Below are positions 6,059-14,336 of a stretch of DNA of 23,614 bases, in pieces. The DNA comes from Eubacteriales bacterium. Its GTDB lineage: Bacteria > Bacillota_A > Clostridia > Christensenellales > Aristaeellaceae. The DNA is taken from positions 1 through 23,614 of the forward strand of contig JAUMYC010000011.1 of NCBI GenBank assembly GCA_030528845.1, read 5' to 3'. The notes below the pieces were generated by a model. The model made no database searches and was not told the origin of the DNA. It worked only from the letters and a program-made list of their open reading frames with translations. The first letter of the stretch is position 1. Every line of letters begins with the position of its first letter. Made by a program: the position numbers and the translations under genes.

Positions 6059-7366
6059 ATGTTTTTCACCAAGGCGGACGACGCCATCCAATGGATCCAC
6101 GGGGACATGGGCCTGCGGCGCAAGGGCGAAAAGGACGGCCTGAACAACATGCGCGCGCTGCTGGCCCTGCTGGGAGACCCGCAGAACAGCTTTAAGGCGC
6201 TGCATGTGGCCGGAACGAACGGAAAGGGCTCCACCTGCGCCTATCTCGAGAGCGCGCTGCGCCACTGCGGCTATAAGACGGGTCTGTATACCTCGCCCTA
6301 TCTGTGCCGCTACAACGAGCGCATGCGCGTCAACAACGTCTCCATCCCGGACGAGGCGCTCTGCCGCCTCGCCTCGCGCGTGCGCGAGCAGGTGCTCATC
6401 CTCGCGCAGAGGGAGATCTTTTCCACCACCTTCGAGATCGGCACGGCCATCTGCTTTCTGTATTTTCAGGAGGAGAAGGTGGACGCGGCGGTGGTCGAGG
6501 TGGGTCTTGGCGGCCGCTTTGACCCCACGAACGTGATCCTGCCGGAGGTCTGCGCCATCGCGGCCATCGGGCTGGACCACACGGGCATCCTTGGCGACAC
6601 GCTCGCGCAGATCGCGATGGAAAAGGCAGGCGTGATCAAGCCCGGCGTGCCCGCGGCGGTGTATCCGGTGGAGAGCGAGGCCATGCCGCCTATTTTGGAG
6701 GCGGCGGAGCGGAACGGCTCCGAGCTGCTGCGCACGGAATGGATCCCTGTGCGCGTGCTGCGCGAACACGGGCGCGGCGCGGAATATGAAGGAGAATTCC
6801 CCTCCTTCGGGCGCATGCGCCTGCGGCTCGGACTCATCGGCCGTCATCAGATCAACAATTCCCGTCTGGCCGTCGCGGCGCTTGCGCTGTTGCGCGAGCG
6901 CGGCTGGGAGCTGCCTGCAGAGGCGGTCGAGCGGGGCATAGAGGCCACGCGCTGGGCGGGCCGTCTGGAGTGGATCGGTGAGAACACGCTGATCGACGGG
7001 GCGCACAACCCGCAGGGCGCGGCCTCGCTGGCGGCGTACGCGCGCGAATATCTGAGAGAGAACAAGACCGTGCTGGTAACGGGCATGATGCACGACAAGC
7101 AGATCGATGCCTGCGCGAAGATCCTCGCCCCGGCCTTCGGCAAGGTCGTGGCGACGAAGGTGGACTATCCCCGCGCGGCGCAGACGGCGGAGCTGCGCGC
7201 CATTTATGAGGCGGAGGGCTGCCTCTGCCACGAAGCGCCGGACGTTTCCCGGGCGATCGCGCTGGCGCGGGAGCTGGCGGGCGAAGGCGGCGTCGTGGTC
7301 GTGGCGGGCTCGCTGTATGTGGCGGGCGAGGCGCGCATTATCCTGACGGGAGGAGAAGAGCTGTGA
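6059..7366 (+). CDS. folC: Folylpolyglutamate synthase / dihydrofolate synthase
   Basis: A 435-residue Mur-ligase-superfamily enzyme that adds glutamate to dihydropteroate and/or folates through an acyl-phosphate intermediate. The FolC P-loop HVAGTNGKGST is at residues 49-59 with Lys56. It is followed by the metal and glutamate-binding region GLGGRFDPTNVI, then IGLDHTGILG and, at the start of the C-terminal domain, IDGAHNPQG. Length and order of motifs are normal. Whether it has both activities cannot be told from sequence. The start ATG follows the fucU stop by two bases and its own ribosome site is weak (AAGG inside fucU), so it is probably translated by coupling. Its TGA overlaps the GTG start of rsmH. 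Confidence 0.95.
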   Translation: MFFTKADDAIQWIHGDMGLRRKGEKDGLNNMRALLALLGDPQNSFKALHVAGTNGKGSTCAYLESALRHCGYKTGLYTSPYLCRYNERMRVNNVSIPDEALCRLASRVREQVLILAQREIFSTTFEIGTAICFLYFQEEKVDAAVVEVGLGGRFDPTNVILPEVCAIAAIGLDHTGILGDTLAQIAMEKAGVIKPGVPAAVYPVESEAMPPILEAAERNGSELLRTEWIPVRVLREHGRGAEYEGEFPSFGRMRLRLGLIGRHQINNSRLAVAALALLRERGWELPAEAVERGIEATRWAGRLEWIGENTLIDGAHNPQGAASLAAYAREYLRENKTVLVTGMMHDKQIDACAKILAPAFGKVVATKVDYPRAAQTAELRAIYEAEGCLCHEAPDVSRAIALARELAGEGGVVVVAGSLYVAGEARIILTGGEEL

Positions 7367-8313
7367 CGGCGGAGTTTCACCACGTTCCCGTGCTGCTGCA
7401 CGAATGTCTGGAAGGGCTGGCCATCCGCCCGGACGGCGCGTATCTGGACTGCACCCTCGGCGGCGGGGGCCATTCCTCCGAGATCTTCAGCCGCCTGCGC
7501 GAGGGCGGCGTGCTCGCCGGCATAGACCGGGACGACGAAGCGCTGGCCGCAGCTGCGCCGCGCGTGCGCGCAAGGGGCGCGGGCGGGCGGTTCCTCCCGA
7601 TCAAGGGCAATTTTCACGACGCGAAGGAGCTTCTGGCCGGGCAGGGCATCGCACATCTGGACGGCGCGCTGATGGATCTGGGCGTGTCCTCGCATCAGTT
7701 TGACGACGCGAGCCGCGGCTTTTCCTATCGCGCGGACGCGCCGCTGGACATGCGCATGGACCAGACCGGCGGCATGACGGCGGCGGACATCGTGAACAGC
7801 TATTCGGAAAAGGAGCTCACCCGCGTTCTGTGGGACTGGGCCGAGGAAAAATGGGCCGCGCGCATCGCGAAGTTCATCGTGGAGGAGCGCGCGCAGGCGC
7901 CCGTGCGCACGACGGGCGAGCTGGTCGGGCTCATCGACAGGGCCATCCCCAAGAAGGTGCGAGAGAAGGACGGCTCGCACCCGGCGCGCAAGACCTTTCA
8001 GGCGCTGCGCATCGAGGTGAACGACGAGCTGCGGCCGCTGGAGAAGGCCATCGGCGACATCGTGGAGCTGCTTGCGCCGGGCGGGCGCATCGCCGTCATC
8101 GCCTTTCATTCGCTGGAGGACCGCATCGTAAAGAATACCTTCCGCACGCTGGCGGATCCCTGCACCTGCCCCAAGAGCTTTCCGGTGTGCGTGTGCGGAA
8201 AGAAGCCGCAGGTGCGCATCATCACCAAAAAGCCCATCGTCTCCGGAGAGGATGAGTTGGCGGACAACCCGCGCGCGCGCAGCGCAACGCTGCGCATCGC
8301 GCAGAAAATTTGA
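7363..8313 (+). CDS. rsmH: 16S rRNA (cytosine1402-N4)-methyltransferase RsmH
   Basis: A 316-residue SAM-dependent methyltransferase that makes the N4 methyl of m4Cm1402 in the ribosomal P site. The start HHVPVLLHECLEGL and motif I LDCTLGGGGHSSEI (residues ~28-41) are diagnostic. So are MDLGVSSHQFDDASRGFSYR (quoted at its limit), ARKTFQALRIEVNDEL, IAFHSLEDRIVK and the tail NPRARSATLR. Length is usual. The start is GTG, overlapping the folC stop by four bases (GTGA), with GGGAGG upstream. Typically rsmH heads the division and cell-wall cluster next to mraZ, ftsL and ftsI; here none of those is present and it lies between folC and a second RNA methyltransferase. Confidence 0.96.
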   Translation: MTAEFHHVPVLLHECLEGLAIRPDGAYLDCTLGGGGHSSEIFSRLREGGVLAGIDRDDEALAAAAPRVRARGAGGRFLPIKGNFHDAKELLAGQGIAHLDGALMDLGVSSHQFDDASRGFSYRADAPLDMRMDQTGGMTAADIVNSYSEKELTRVLWDWAEEKWAARIAKFIVEERAQAPVRTTGELVGLIDRAIPKKVREKDGSHPARKTFQALRIEVNDELRPLEKAIGDIVELLAPGGRIAVIAFHSLEDRIVKNTFRTLADPCTCPKSFPVCVCGKKPQVRIITKKPIVSGEDELADNPRARSATLRIAQKI

Positions 8314-8336
8314 GCTTTCCGGGAAAGGATATTCGT

Positions 8337-9131
8337 ATGGCGGAAACGATCAGCAGCGCGCAGAACCCCTTTGCACAGGGGCTGAAAAAGCTCGGCGACA
8401 AAAAGCATCGGGAGGCGCAGAGGCTGCTTTTGGCCGAGGGGCCGAAGCTGGTGGAGGAGGCGCTGCGGGAAGGACTGCGGCCCGCGCAGGCGCTCGTCAG
8501 CGCGGAGAGGGCCGAGGAGCTGCGCGGGCAGATCGCGGCGCTGGAAGCGCAGGGCGCGCAGGTGCGCATCTGCCCGGAGAACGTGCTCAAGGCCGTATCG
8601 GAGACGCGCACGCCGCAGGGAGTCTGCGCGTCGTTTGGCTGGCCAAAGCCGCTGGCGCAGGGCGAGGAGCCCGCGCTGCTCGTGGCGCTCGACGGCGTGC
8701 AGGACCCCGGCAATGTGGGCGGCATCTGGCGCACGGCGGACGCGGCGGGCTTCGGCGGCGTGCTCTTTTCCGAGGGCTGCGCGGACGCGACCTCGCCCAA
8801 GGTGGTGCGCTCGGCTATGGGTTCGGCGTTTCGGCTGCCCGCGCGCTCGTGCGCGGATCTGGCGGCGGAGCTGGTGCAGCTGCGCGAGCGGGGATATCAC
8901 GTGCTGGTCACGGCGCTGGACGGAGAGGATTTTTTCTCCGGCATGCCCGCGCCGGGAGAGAAGGCCGTGTTGGTCATCGGCTCGGAGGGCCACGGCGTGC
9001 GCCGGACGACGCGAGAGGCGGCGACGGGCGCGCTGCGCCTGCCCATGCGCGGCGGCGCGGAATCGCTCAACGCGAACGTGGCGGCGGGCATCATGCTCTA
9101 TGCGCTCTCCTTCGGCCTGCGCCCGCGCTGA
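8337..9131 (+). CDS. TrmH/SpoU-family RNA 2'-O-methyltransferase
   Basis: A 264-residue SPOUT methyltransferase. The N-terminal ~95 residues form the substrate-binding domain seen in RlmB and TsnR (LAEGPKLVEEAL, a typical start for this group). The C-terminal knot has its three motifs: DGVQDPGNVGGIWRTADAAG with the catalytic-type Asn and Arg, VLVIGSEGHGVRR, and LPMRGGAESLNANVAAG. The likely reaction is 2'-O-methylation of an rRNA or tRNA ribose. The exact target cannot be assigned; antibiotic-resistance relatives share this layout. I place the start at ATG 8337, with AAGGA eight bases before it, rather than at an in-frame TTG at 8310. It follows rsmH by 23 bases and ends the operon at a strong terminator. 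Confidence 0.92.
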   Translation: MAETISSAQNPFAQGLKKLGDKKHREAQRLLLAEGPKLVEEALREGLRPAQALVSAERAEELRGQIAALEAQGAQVRICPENVLKAVSETRTPQGVCASFGWPKPLAQGEEPALLVALDGVQDPGNVGGIWRTADAAGFGGVLFSEGCADATSPKVVRSAMGSAFRLPARSCADLAAELVQLRERGYHVLVTALDGEDFFSGMPAPGEKAVLVIGSEGHGVRRTTREAATGALRLPMRGGAESLNANVAAGIMLYALSFGLRPR

Positions 9132-9153
9132 ATATTCACTGCATAAATGTATA

Positions 9154-9190
9154 AAAAGAGCCTTTCCGCGCTTGGCGGAGAGGCTCTTTT
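9154..9190. terminator. Bidirectional intrinsic terminator between convergent operons
   Basis: A 16-base stem, 9154-9169 with 9175-9190, closes a five-base loop GCTTG. One wobble position interrupts it. It begins AAAA and ends TTTT, so it supplies a T-tract in both directions, for the methyltransferase operon on the plus strand and the importer operon on the minus strand. Confidence 0.92.
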
Positions 9191-9204
9191 CGTTATGCGT
9201 TTGC

Positions 9205-9927
9205 TTACAGCAGCTTGGACAGGAATTCCTGCGTGCGCTGGTTCTGCGGGTTGTAGAAGATCTGGTCGGGCGTGCCTTCCTCCTGCACGATGCCGTCGTC
9301 CATGAACAGCACGCGGTCGCCGACCTCGCGGGCGAAGCCCATCTCATGCGTAACGACGACCATGGTCATGCCTTCGTGGGCGAGCTCCTTCATGACGTCG
9401 AGCACTTCGCCGACCATTTCCGGGTCGAGCGCGGAGGTGGGCTCGTCAAAGAGCATGACCTCCGGGTTCATCGCCAGCGCGCGCACGATCGCGATGCGCT
9501 GCTTCTGGCCGCCGGAGAGCTGGCCGGGATAGTTGTCGGCCTTGTCCTGCAGGCCGACCCTGCCCAGCAGCGCCATCGCCTTTTCGCGGGCGTCTTTTTT
9601 ATGCCAGATCTTCAGATGCAGCGGCGCAAGGCAGATGTTGTCGATGACGGTGCGATGGGGGAAGAGGTTGAACTGCTGAAAGACCATGCCCATGCGCCTG
9701 CGCACGCGGTTGACGTTGCACTGGGGCGAGGTGATCTCCTCGCCGTCGAAGACGATGCTGCCGCCGGTGGGCACTTCCAGCAGGTTCAGGCAGCGAAGGA
9801 AGGTGGACTTGCCGGAGCCGGACGGGCCGATGATAACGACCTTTTCGCCCCGCTTGATCTCCTGATCCACGCCGCAGAGCACGTGCAGATCTCCGAAGGA
9901 TTTTTTCAGGCCTTTAACGGATATCAC
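9205..9927 (-). CDS. Polar amino-acid ABC importer ATPase (GlnQ type)
   Basis: A 240-residue ABC ATPase of the polar amino-acid uptake family. Walker [10 protein letters not shown] is at 34-42 (Lys40), a Q-loop FQQFNLFPH at 83-91, signature LSGGQ at 137-141, Walker [10 protein letters not shown] with Glu162, and the H-loop [11 protein letters not shown]. The pattern [10 protein letters not shown] and the 240-residue length are characteristic of GlnQ/ArtP. I set the start at GTG 9927: AAGGGAGG lies ten bases upstream and the mature family begins exactly there. The coding start overlaps the permease stop by 14 bases, so translation is likely coupled. It would power the permease encoded immediately upstream. 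Confidence 0.93.
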   Translation of the reverse strand: MISVKGLKKSFGDLHVLCGVDQEIKRGEKVVIIGPSGSGKSTFLRCLNLLEVPTGGSIVFDGEEITSPQCNVNRVRRRMGMVFQQFNLFPHRTVIDNICLAPLHLKIWHKKDAREKAMALLGRVGLQDKADNYPGQLSGGQKQRIAIVRALAMNPEVMLFDEPTSALDPEMVGEVLDVMKELAHEGMTMVVVTHEMGFAREVGDRVLFMDDGIVQEEGTPDQIFYNPQNQRTQEFLSKLL

Positions 9928-11308
9928 TCTTGCGCAGCCTCCCTTCGATAACGCCAAAGATCTTTGTCAGAATGGTCACGAGCACGAGGTAGATCACCGC
10001 AACGGCGATCAGCGGGAAGAAGGCGCTGTAGGTGCGGCTGCGGATGAAGTCGCCGGCCTTGGAAAGGTCCATCAGGCCGATGAAGCCGACGACGGAGGTC
10101 TCCTTGAGCAAGGTGATGAATTCGTTGAACAGAGAGGGGATGATGATCTTGATCGTCTGGGGCAGCACGATGAGCATCATGGTGCTCGCCGCGCCGAGGC
10201 CCAGAGAGCGGCCCGCTTCCGTCTGGCCCTTGTCCACGGCCAGGATGCCGCCGCGCACCATTTCGGAGACATAGGCGGCGGAGTTGACCGAGAAGGTGAC
10301 CATGGCGGCGACGAGCTTGCTGGGCGAAGTCAGGACGATGTAATAGATGATCATCAGCTGTACGACCACGGGCGTGCCGCGCACGATGTTGACGTAGAGC
10401 GTGGAGATGCCGCGCAGGAGCCTGTTCTTGGAAAGGCGCATCAGCGCGATCACAGAGCCGAGCAGCACGCCGCACACGCAGCTGACGCCGGAGATCTTCA
10501 GCGTGGTCGTCAGGCCCTCCAGCAGCATCTTCCAGCGGTCTTCGCGCAGGAGGTTGCGCTCGAATTCAAAGACGACGCCGGAGATCTTCTGCTTGAGCAC
10601 GGCGAGGATGGACGAGATGGGCGTGGTGGTGAAATAGCGCTCCTCCAGCACGGAGAAGGCGCCGCCGGAATACTGGCCGGCGATGGCGTTGTCGAGCAGC
10701 TCGATCAGCGTCTGCGCGCCGTCGCGCGCGGCGACGACGTATTCCTTGCCGGAGAGGTCGAGCTTTTCGCCCTCGAGGGTCTGCAGAGCGCGGCCGGTGA
10801 AATAGGCGCGGGTCTTCAGCGCGGCGCCTTCCAGCCCGGCCAGCTCGCCCGCGGCGAGGTCGACTTCGCCGGTCTCAAGGGCTTCGGCCAGAGAGCCCTC
10901 CACAAGGCGCAGTGCATAACCCTTCTGCCCGCTTTCGGCGAGGTATTCCTCCGCCTCTTCCAGAGAGACGCCCTGCTGTGCGAGCCATTCCTCGCTGCGG
11001 TAGCCCATGGAATCGAGCACGGAGCGGATGATCAGCTCGTCGAGGCCTTCGGGGGCCTCGGTCGAGGTCAGATAGGCCGATTCCTGCGCGGAAAAGCCCA
11101 CCACGAGCAGAGTTTTCTGCTCATAGGTGCGCGAAAGGCGGGCGGCGTCGGCCTTTTCGCGGATGGAATCGCCCACCTTTTCGTTGAGTGTATCGGTATT
11201 GATCGTCTTGCCGGCCAGCGCATGGGCGGCGGGCATGCAGACGTTGATGACGAGCATCAGCGCAAGAAGCGCGGTGAGGAGCTTGGCGCTCAGTTGTCTT
11301 TTCTTCAT
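9914..11308 (-). CDS. Amino-acid ABC importer permease with an N-terminal truncated receptor-like ectodomain
   Basis: A 464-residue protein. A signal peptide or anchor (residues ~8-32, ending AAHALA) is followed by a ~200-residue exported segment and then, from ~260, a HisM/GlnP-type transmembrane domain. The transmembrane part has [12 protein letters not shown] at its start, [11 protein letters not shown], and the ATPase-contacting EAA loop [20 protein letters not shown] (364-383). The exported segment looks like a shortened type-3 solute-binding fold: a first strand [17 protein letters not shown] near 149, and a closing helix before LEERYF. It lacks the second lobe and the usual ligand Arg. 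Full receptor-permease fusions are known in GlnP of lactic-acid bacteria, but there the receptor is complete. The start ATG 11308 has AAAGGA nine bases up; an open frame continues upstream without a ribosome site. Confidence 0.87.
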   Translation of the reverse strand: MKKRQLSAKLLTALLALMLVINVCMPAAHALAGKTINTDTLNEKVGDSIREKADAARLSRTYEQKTLLVVGFSAQESAYLTSTEAPEGLDELIIRSVLDSMGYRSEEWLAQQGVSLEEAEEYLAESGQKGYALRLVEGSLAEALETGEVDLAAGELAGLEGAALKTRAYFTGRALQTLEGEKLDLSGKEYVVAARDGAQTLIELLDNAIAGQYSGGAFSVLEERYFTTTPISSILAVLKQKISGVVFEFERNLLREDRWKMLLEGLTTTLKISGVSCVCGVLLGSVIALMRLSKNRLLRGISTLYVNIVRGTPVVVQLMIIYYIVLTSPSKLVAAMVTFSVNSAAYVSEMVRGGILAVDKGQTEAGRSLGLGAASTMMLIVLPQTIKIIIPSLFNEFITLLKETSVVGFIGLMDLSKAGDFIRSRTYSAFFPLIAVAVIYLVLVTILTKIFGVIEGRLRKSDIR

Positions 11309-11538
11309 CAAACGAAATCCTTTCGCTTCCGCTTCCTTCCTCATCAAACGGCAAGAAGGCCGGAAGCGTGTTGTCGCAGTATACGATTCTTGCGGCCGAC
11401 GGACGGCCGGTAAGCGGGAGAGGGGGGAGGCCCCCACGGCTGCGGGCGCTGCTGCGCGCCCCCTGTGCATCAGAAGCCGCCGGAGGCCGCGAAGGGCCCC
11501 GGCGGTTTTTGCGTATGCGGATGCAGCGGCTGCGCGGG
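11309..11538. other. Intercistronic leader between binding-protein and permease genes
   Basis: This 230-base gap inside the importer operon holds one strong hairpin near the binding-protein stop codon (listed separately). A possible -10 TATACT lies on the minus strand at about 11380 without a convincing -35, so a secondary promoter for the permease is only a possibility. No gene was recognised. Confidence 0.5.
11477..11505 (-). promoter_or_regulatory. Intercistronic stem-loop after the binding-protein gene
   Basis: On the minus strand CCGCCGG and CCGGCGG pair (7 bp), then GGCC pairs with GGCC above a single bulged base, around a six-base loop CTTCGC. No T-tract follows in the direction of transcription. 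Hairpins in this position commonly protect the abundant binding-protein mRNA from 3' decay and lower permease expression; that role is inferred. Confidence 0.7.
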
Positions 11539-12315
11539 TTATTCGGCAGCGGCTTCTTCTTCGGTCTCGGTCATGAAGTAGGTAGCATACAGCTCGTCGA
11601 ACAGGCCGGATTCCTTCAGCGCGGCGATGCCGGCGTTGATGGTGGCCATTTCTTCTTCGGAGCCCAGGCGCATGACGATGCCATACTGTTCCGCTTCGAA
11701 GGCTTCGTCTTCAATGACGACGAGGCCGCCGAGCTGGCCGGCCAGCACGCGGGAGGGAGCGATGTCGGTCACGACGGCGTCAAGAACGCCCCTCTGCAGG
11801 TCCATCATCGCTTCGATGGCCTTGGTGTAGCGCTCGATGGTGGCGCCTTCGATCTCAGAGGCGACCAGATCGCCGGTGGTGCCCTGCTGCACGCCGATCT
11901 TCTTGCCGGTCAGGTCAGCCAGGCAGGTGATCTCGCTGCCTTCCGCGACGGTGATGGCCTGGCAGGCGTCGAAGTAAGGATCGGAGAAGAGGACGGACTC
12001 GGCGCGCTCGGGGTCGATGGTCATCGCGGCGATGACGATGTCGGCGTTGCCGCTCTCGAGCTCGGCCAGAAGGAAGTCAAAGTCGATATGGGAGACGGAG
12101 AAGTTTTCGCCCTCGACCAGACCGGCGGAGGTCATGATCGCGCGGATGACGGCGATATCAAAGCCGTCGATGGTGCCGTCGGAGTTGGTGAACTCGAAGG
12201 GCGGGTAGTCGGCAGAGGTGATGATGCGATAGAAGGGGGCTTCTTCGGCCTGCGCCATCGCGCCGAAGGACATGCACAGCACAAGGGCCAGCATGATGGC
12301 AAAGAGCTTTTTCAT
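11539..12315 (-). CDS. Amino-acid ABC transporter substrate-binding protein (SBP_bac_3)
   Basis: A 258-residue family-3 solute-binding protein. After a signal peptide (about residues 1-23, ending GAMAQA) the mature part has YPPFEFTNSDGTIDGFDIAV, shown here at its core GTIDGFDIAV, which is the ligand-cleft entry. AAMTIDPERAESVLFSDPYF follows, in which Arg104 is the conserved alpha-carboxylate ligand. Next are GVQQGTTGD and the hinge-side DAVVTDIAPS with Asp184, expected to bind the alpha-amino group. The full set of amino-acid contacts suggests a true amino-acid receptor; which amino acid is not clear. There is no lipobox Cys at the cleavage site, unusual for a monoderm. The C-terminus is a short acidic tail. 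AGGAGG precedes the ATG, and it heads the importer operon. Confidence 0.94.
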   Translation of the reverse strand: MKKLFAIMLALVLCMSFGAMAQAEEAPFYRIITSADYPPFEFTNSDGTIDGFDIAVIRAIMTSAGLVEGENFSVSHIDFDFLLAELESGNADIVIAAMTIDPERAESVLFSDPYFDACQAITVAEGSEITCLADLTGKKIGVQQGTTGDLVASEIEGATIERYTKAIEAMMDLQRGVLDAVVTDIAPSRVLAGQLGGLVVIEDEAFEAEQYGIVMRLGSEEEMATINAGIAALKESGLFDELYATYFMTETEEEAAAE

Positions 12316-12360
12316 GGTTTCATCCTCCTGAAAATAGTGGTCTTGCTAAAAGACTTCCCT

Positions 12361-12389
12361 ATTATAAATCATATGCAGGAAATATGCAA
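12361..12389 (-). promoter_or_regulatory. Promoter of the amino-acid importer operon
   Basis: Minus-strand -35 TTGCAT (12384-12389), 17 bp, and a perfect -10 TATAAT (12361-12366). The leader to the binding-protein ATG is about 38 bases. No attenuator or riboswitch fits in it. Confidence 0.72.
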
Positions 12390-12461
12390 CACGGGCAGGG
12401 GCAAAATTTCATTCTGACCGGCGGGGGCGAATGTTAAGCTGTCGTGAACTCTGCACAGATG

Positions 12462-12492
12462 TTGCGCCACTGAGGTGAACTGGTAGTATAAT
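12462..12492 (+). promoter_or_regulatory. Promoter of the ABC exporter operon
   Basis: A perfect -10 TATAAT (12487-12492) lies 19 bp after a TTGCGC (12462-12467). The same TTGCGC hexamer is used with TATAAT upstream of the short guaA. The wide spacing and partial -35 suggest that the promoter is weak or helped by an activator. The predicted start falls at about 12499, the first base of a hairpin. Confidence 0.55.
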
Positions 12493-12498
12493 AGGGGT

Positions 12499-12531
12499 GC
12501 GTGCCGGGCGCCAAAAAATCATAGGGCACGC
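12499..12531 (+). promoter_or_regulatory. Leader hairpin abutting the exporter ribosome-binding site
   Basis: GCGTGCC (12499-12505) pairs perfectly with GGCACGC (12525-12531) around a 19-base loop. The right arm ends directly before GGAGG (12532-12536), the ribosome site of the first exporter gene. The predicted transcript begins with the left arm. Such a stem could shield the messenger's 5' end or tune ribosome access; the sequence does not show which. Confidence 0.55.
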
Positions 12532-12542
12532 GGAGGTATACG

Positions 12543-14291
12543 ATGGATATACTCAAGAGGATCGCGGGCCTTTGCGCAAGATACAAACGCGTGATCTTCG
12601 CGGGCCTGCTGCTGCAGACGGTAGTTATCGCAACGAGAATGATCCTGCCTTTCCTGACCAAATCTGTTGTAAACGACGTCATCACCGACGGCCACATCGA
12701 GCTTCTCGGAAAACTCTGCGCCGGGATCCTCGCGCTGGTCATCATCCGCGCGCTGTGTACTTATGTCCGCTCCGTCACCTTTGAAAAGGTCTCGCAGGAC
12801 GTGGCCTACGACATGCGCGTGGGCCTGTACAAACACCTGCAGGAAATGCCCTACGAATTTTATGACAAAAACCGCGTCGGCGAGATCATGAGCCGTATGA
12901 CCGGCGACCTCGAGGGCGTGCGCAACCTCATCGCGGGCGGCGTGATCACCGCCTACGACAACCTCTTCAACTTCATCGGCGCGCTCATCTTCATGTCCGT
13001 CATGTGCTGGCAGATGACCGTGCTCATGCTCATCTTCGCGCCGCTGAGCGCGCTGATCGCCTGGCAGTTCCGCAAGAGGGTGCGCCCGGTCTTCCGTGCC
13101 ATCCGCGAGCAGAACGCCGTGCTCAACACCCGCGCGCAGGAAAACCTCGCCGGCGTGCGCGTAGTCAAGGCCTTTGCGCGCGAGGATTACGAATCCGAAC
13201 GCTTTGATGTGGACAACAAAGAAGTCCTCAACAAAAACCTGGAGGCGACGTGGGTCTGGAGCCGCTATGTGCCGCTGATGGAGCTGCTCTCCGGCATGTG
13301 CACCCCGGTCGCCCTCATCGGCGCGGCCGTGCTCGCCTCGCTGGATATGATGGACGTGGGCACCTTCGTCGGCGTCACGGGCTATATCTGGATGATCTCC
13401 AGCCCGATGAACATGCTCTCCAACATCATCAACCAGGTGACCAACGCCACCACCTCTGCAGAAAAACTCTTCTATTATATTGATCTGGGCGCGTCCATCA
13501 AGGAGCCCGAAAACGCAAAGTCTCCCGAATTCAAGGGCCACGTCGTGTTCGACCACGTCACCTTCTCCTACGGCGGGGTGACCGTGCTCAAGGACGTTTC
13601 CTTTGAGGCCAAGCCCGGCCAGACCATCGCCGTCATGGGCGCGACCGGCTCGGGCAAATCCACCCTTGTGAACCTCATGGGCCGCTTCTATGATGTGAAA
13701 AAGGGCAGCGGCGCCATCCTCGTCGACGGGGTGGACGTGCGCGAGCACAAGCTGCACGCCCTGCGCCGGGAGATCGGCTATGTGCCGCAGGAGACCTTCC
13801 TCTTCTCCGACACCCTCGAGGACAACATCCGCTTCGGCCGTCCGGACGCCAGCCACGAGCAGGTCGTTCGCGCGGCGCGCGTTGCGCAGGCGGAAGAGTT
13901 CATCGAGCATATGCCCGCCAAATATGAAACGATCGTGGGCGAACGCGGCATGGGCCTCTCCGGCGGCCAGAAGCAGCGCGTGGCCATTGCCCGCGCCGTG
14001 CTGACCGACCCGGCCATCCTCGTCATGGACGACTCCACCAGCGCCGTCGATATGGAGACCGAATACGAGATCCAGCAGCAGCTGGGCGAGGTGCTCCACG
14101 GCCGCACCACCTTCATCATCGCGCACCGCATCTCCTCGGTCAAAAATGCCGACTGCATCCTCGTTCTGGACAAGGGCGAGATCGTCGAGCGCGGCACGCA
14201 CAAGGAGCTGCTGGCCAGGCAGGGCGTGTACTGGCGCATGGTGCAGGACCAGACGGCCTCCTTTGCCGACACCATGGCTCCCGCGCTCTGA
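12543..14291 (+). CDS. Heterodimeric ABC exporter half, degenerate-site subunit
   Basis: A 582-residue fused membrane-plus-ATPase half-transporter of the type IV (MsbA/BmrCD) exporter fold. Six transmembrane helices span about residues 15-305, with the coupling-helix region HLQEMPYEFYDKNRVGEIMSR. The ATPase domain has Walker A GATGSGKST (Lys372), Q-loop VPQETFLFS, signature LSGGQ (472-476), Walker B ILVMDDSTSAVD and the switch His in IIAHRIS. The catalytic position after Walker B is Asp497 rather than Glu, the hallmark of the impaired ATP site in asymmetric exporters such as BmrCD and TM287/288. Its partner is encoded 45 bases downstream. Known relatives export drugs, peptides or lipids; the substrate cannot be assigned. 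Third codon positions are strongly C-rich compared with neighbouring genes. Confidence 0.94.
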   Translation: MDILKRIAGLCARYKRVIFAGLLLQTVVIATRMILPFLTKSVVNDVITDGHIELLGKLCAGILALVIIRALCTYVRSVTFEKVSQDVAYDMRVGLYKHLQEMPYEFYDKNRVGEIMSRMTGDLEGVRNLIAGGVITAYDNLFNFIGALIFMSVMCWQMTVLMLIFAPLSALIAWQFRKRVRPVFRAIREQNAVLNTRAQENLAGVRVVKAFAREDYESERFDVDNKEVLNKNLEATWVWSRYVPLMELLSGMCTPVALIGAAVLASLDMMDVGTFVGVTGYIWMISSPMNMLSNIINQVTNATTSAEKLFYYIDLGASIKEPENAKSPEFKGHVVFDHVTFSYGGVTVLKDVSFEAKPGQTIAVMGATGSGKSTLVNLMGRFYDVKKGSGAILVDGVDVREHKLHALRREIGYVPQETFLFSDTLEDNIRFGRPDASHEQVVRAARVAQAEEFIEHMPAKYETIVGERGMGLSGGQKQRVAIARAVLTDPAILVMDDSTSAVDMETEYEIQQQLGEVLHGRTTFIIAHRISSVKNADCILVLDKGEIVERGTHKELLARQGVYWRMVQDQTASFADTMAPAL

Positions 14292-14336
14292 GCACAAAGG
14301 AAAGACCCCTCAACAACGAGAGGAGAGTGAACACTC

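Noticed and set aside
11309..11470. N-terminal extension of the importer permease
   Set aside because: There is no ribosome site at the far start and the extension is Arg/Pro-rich translation of the intercistronic region; ATG 11308 has AAAGGA and leads directly into a signal sequence.
11477..11510. Hairpin plus T-tract read as a plus-strand terminator
   Set aside because: No plus-strand gene ends here. The structure is more sensibly read on the minus strand as an intercistronic hairpin, where it lacks a T-tract.
12519..14297. Very long open frame on the minus strand across the first exporter gene (and a similar one at 14310-16076)
   Set aside because: The plus-strand frames encode complete ABC half-transporters with all motifs. 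The antisense frames are low-complexity His/Asp/Ala-rich and arise from C-ending codon bias; they lack ribosome sites.
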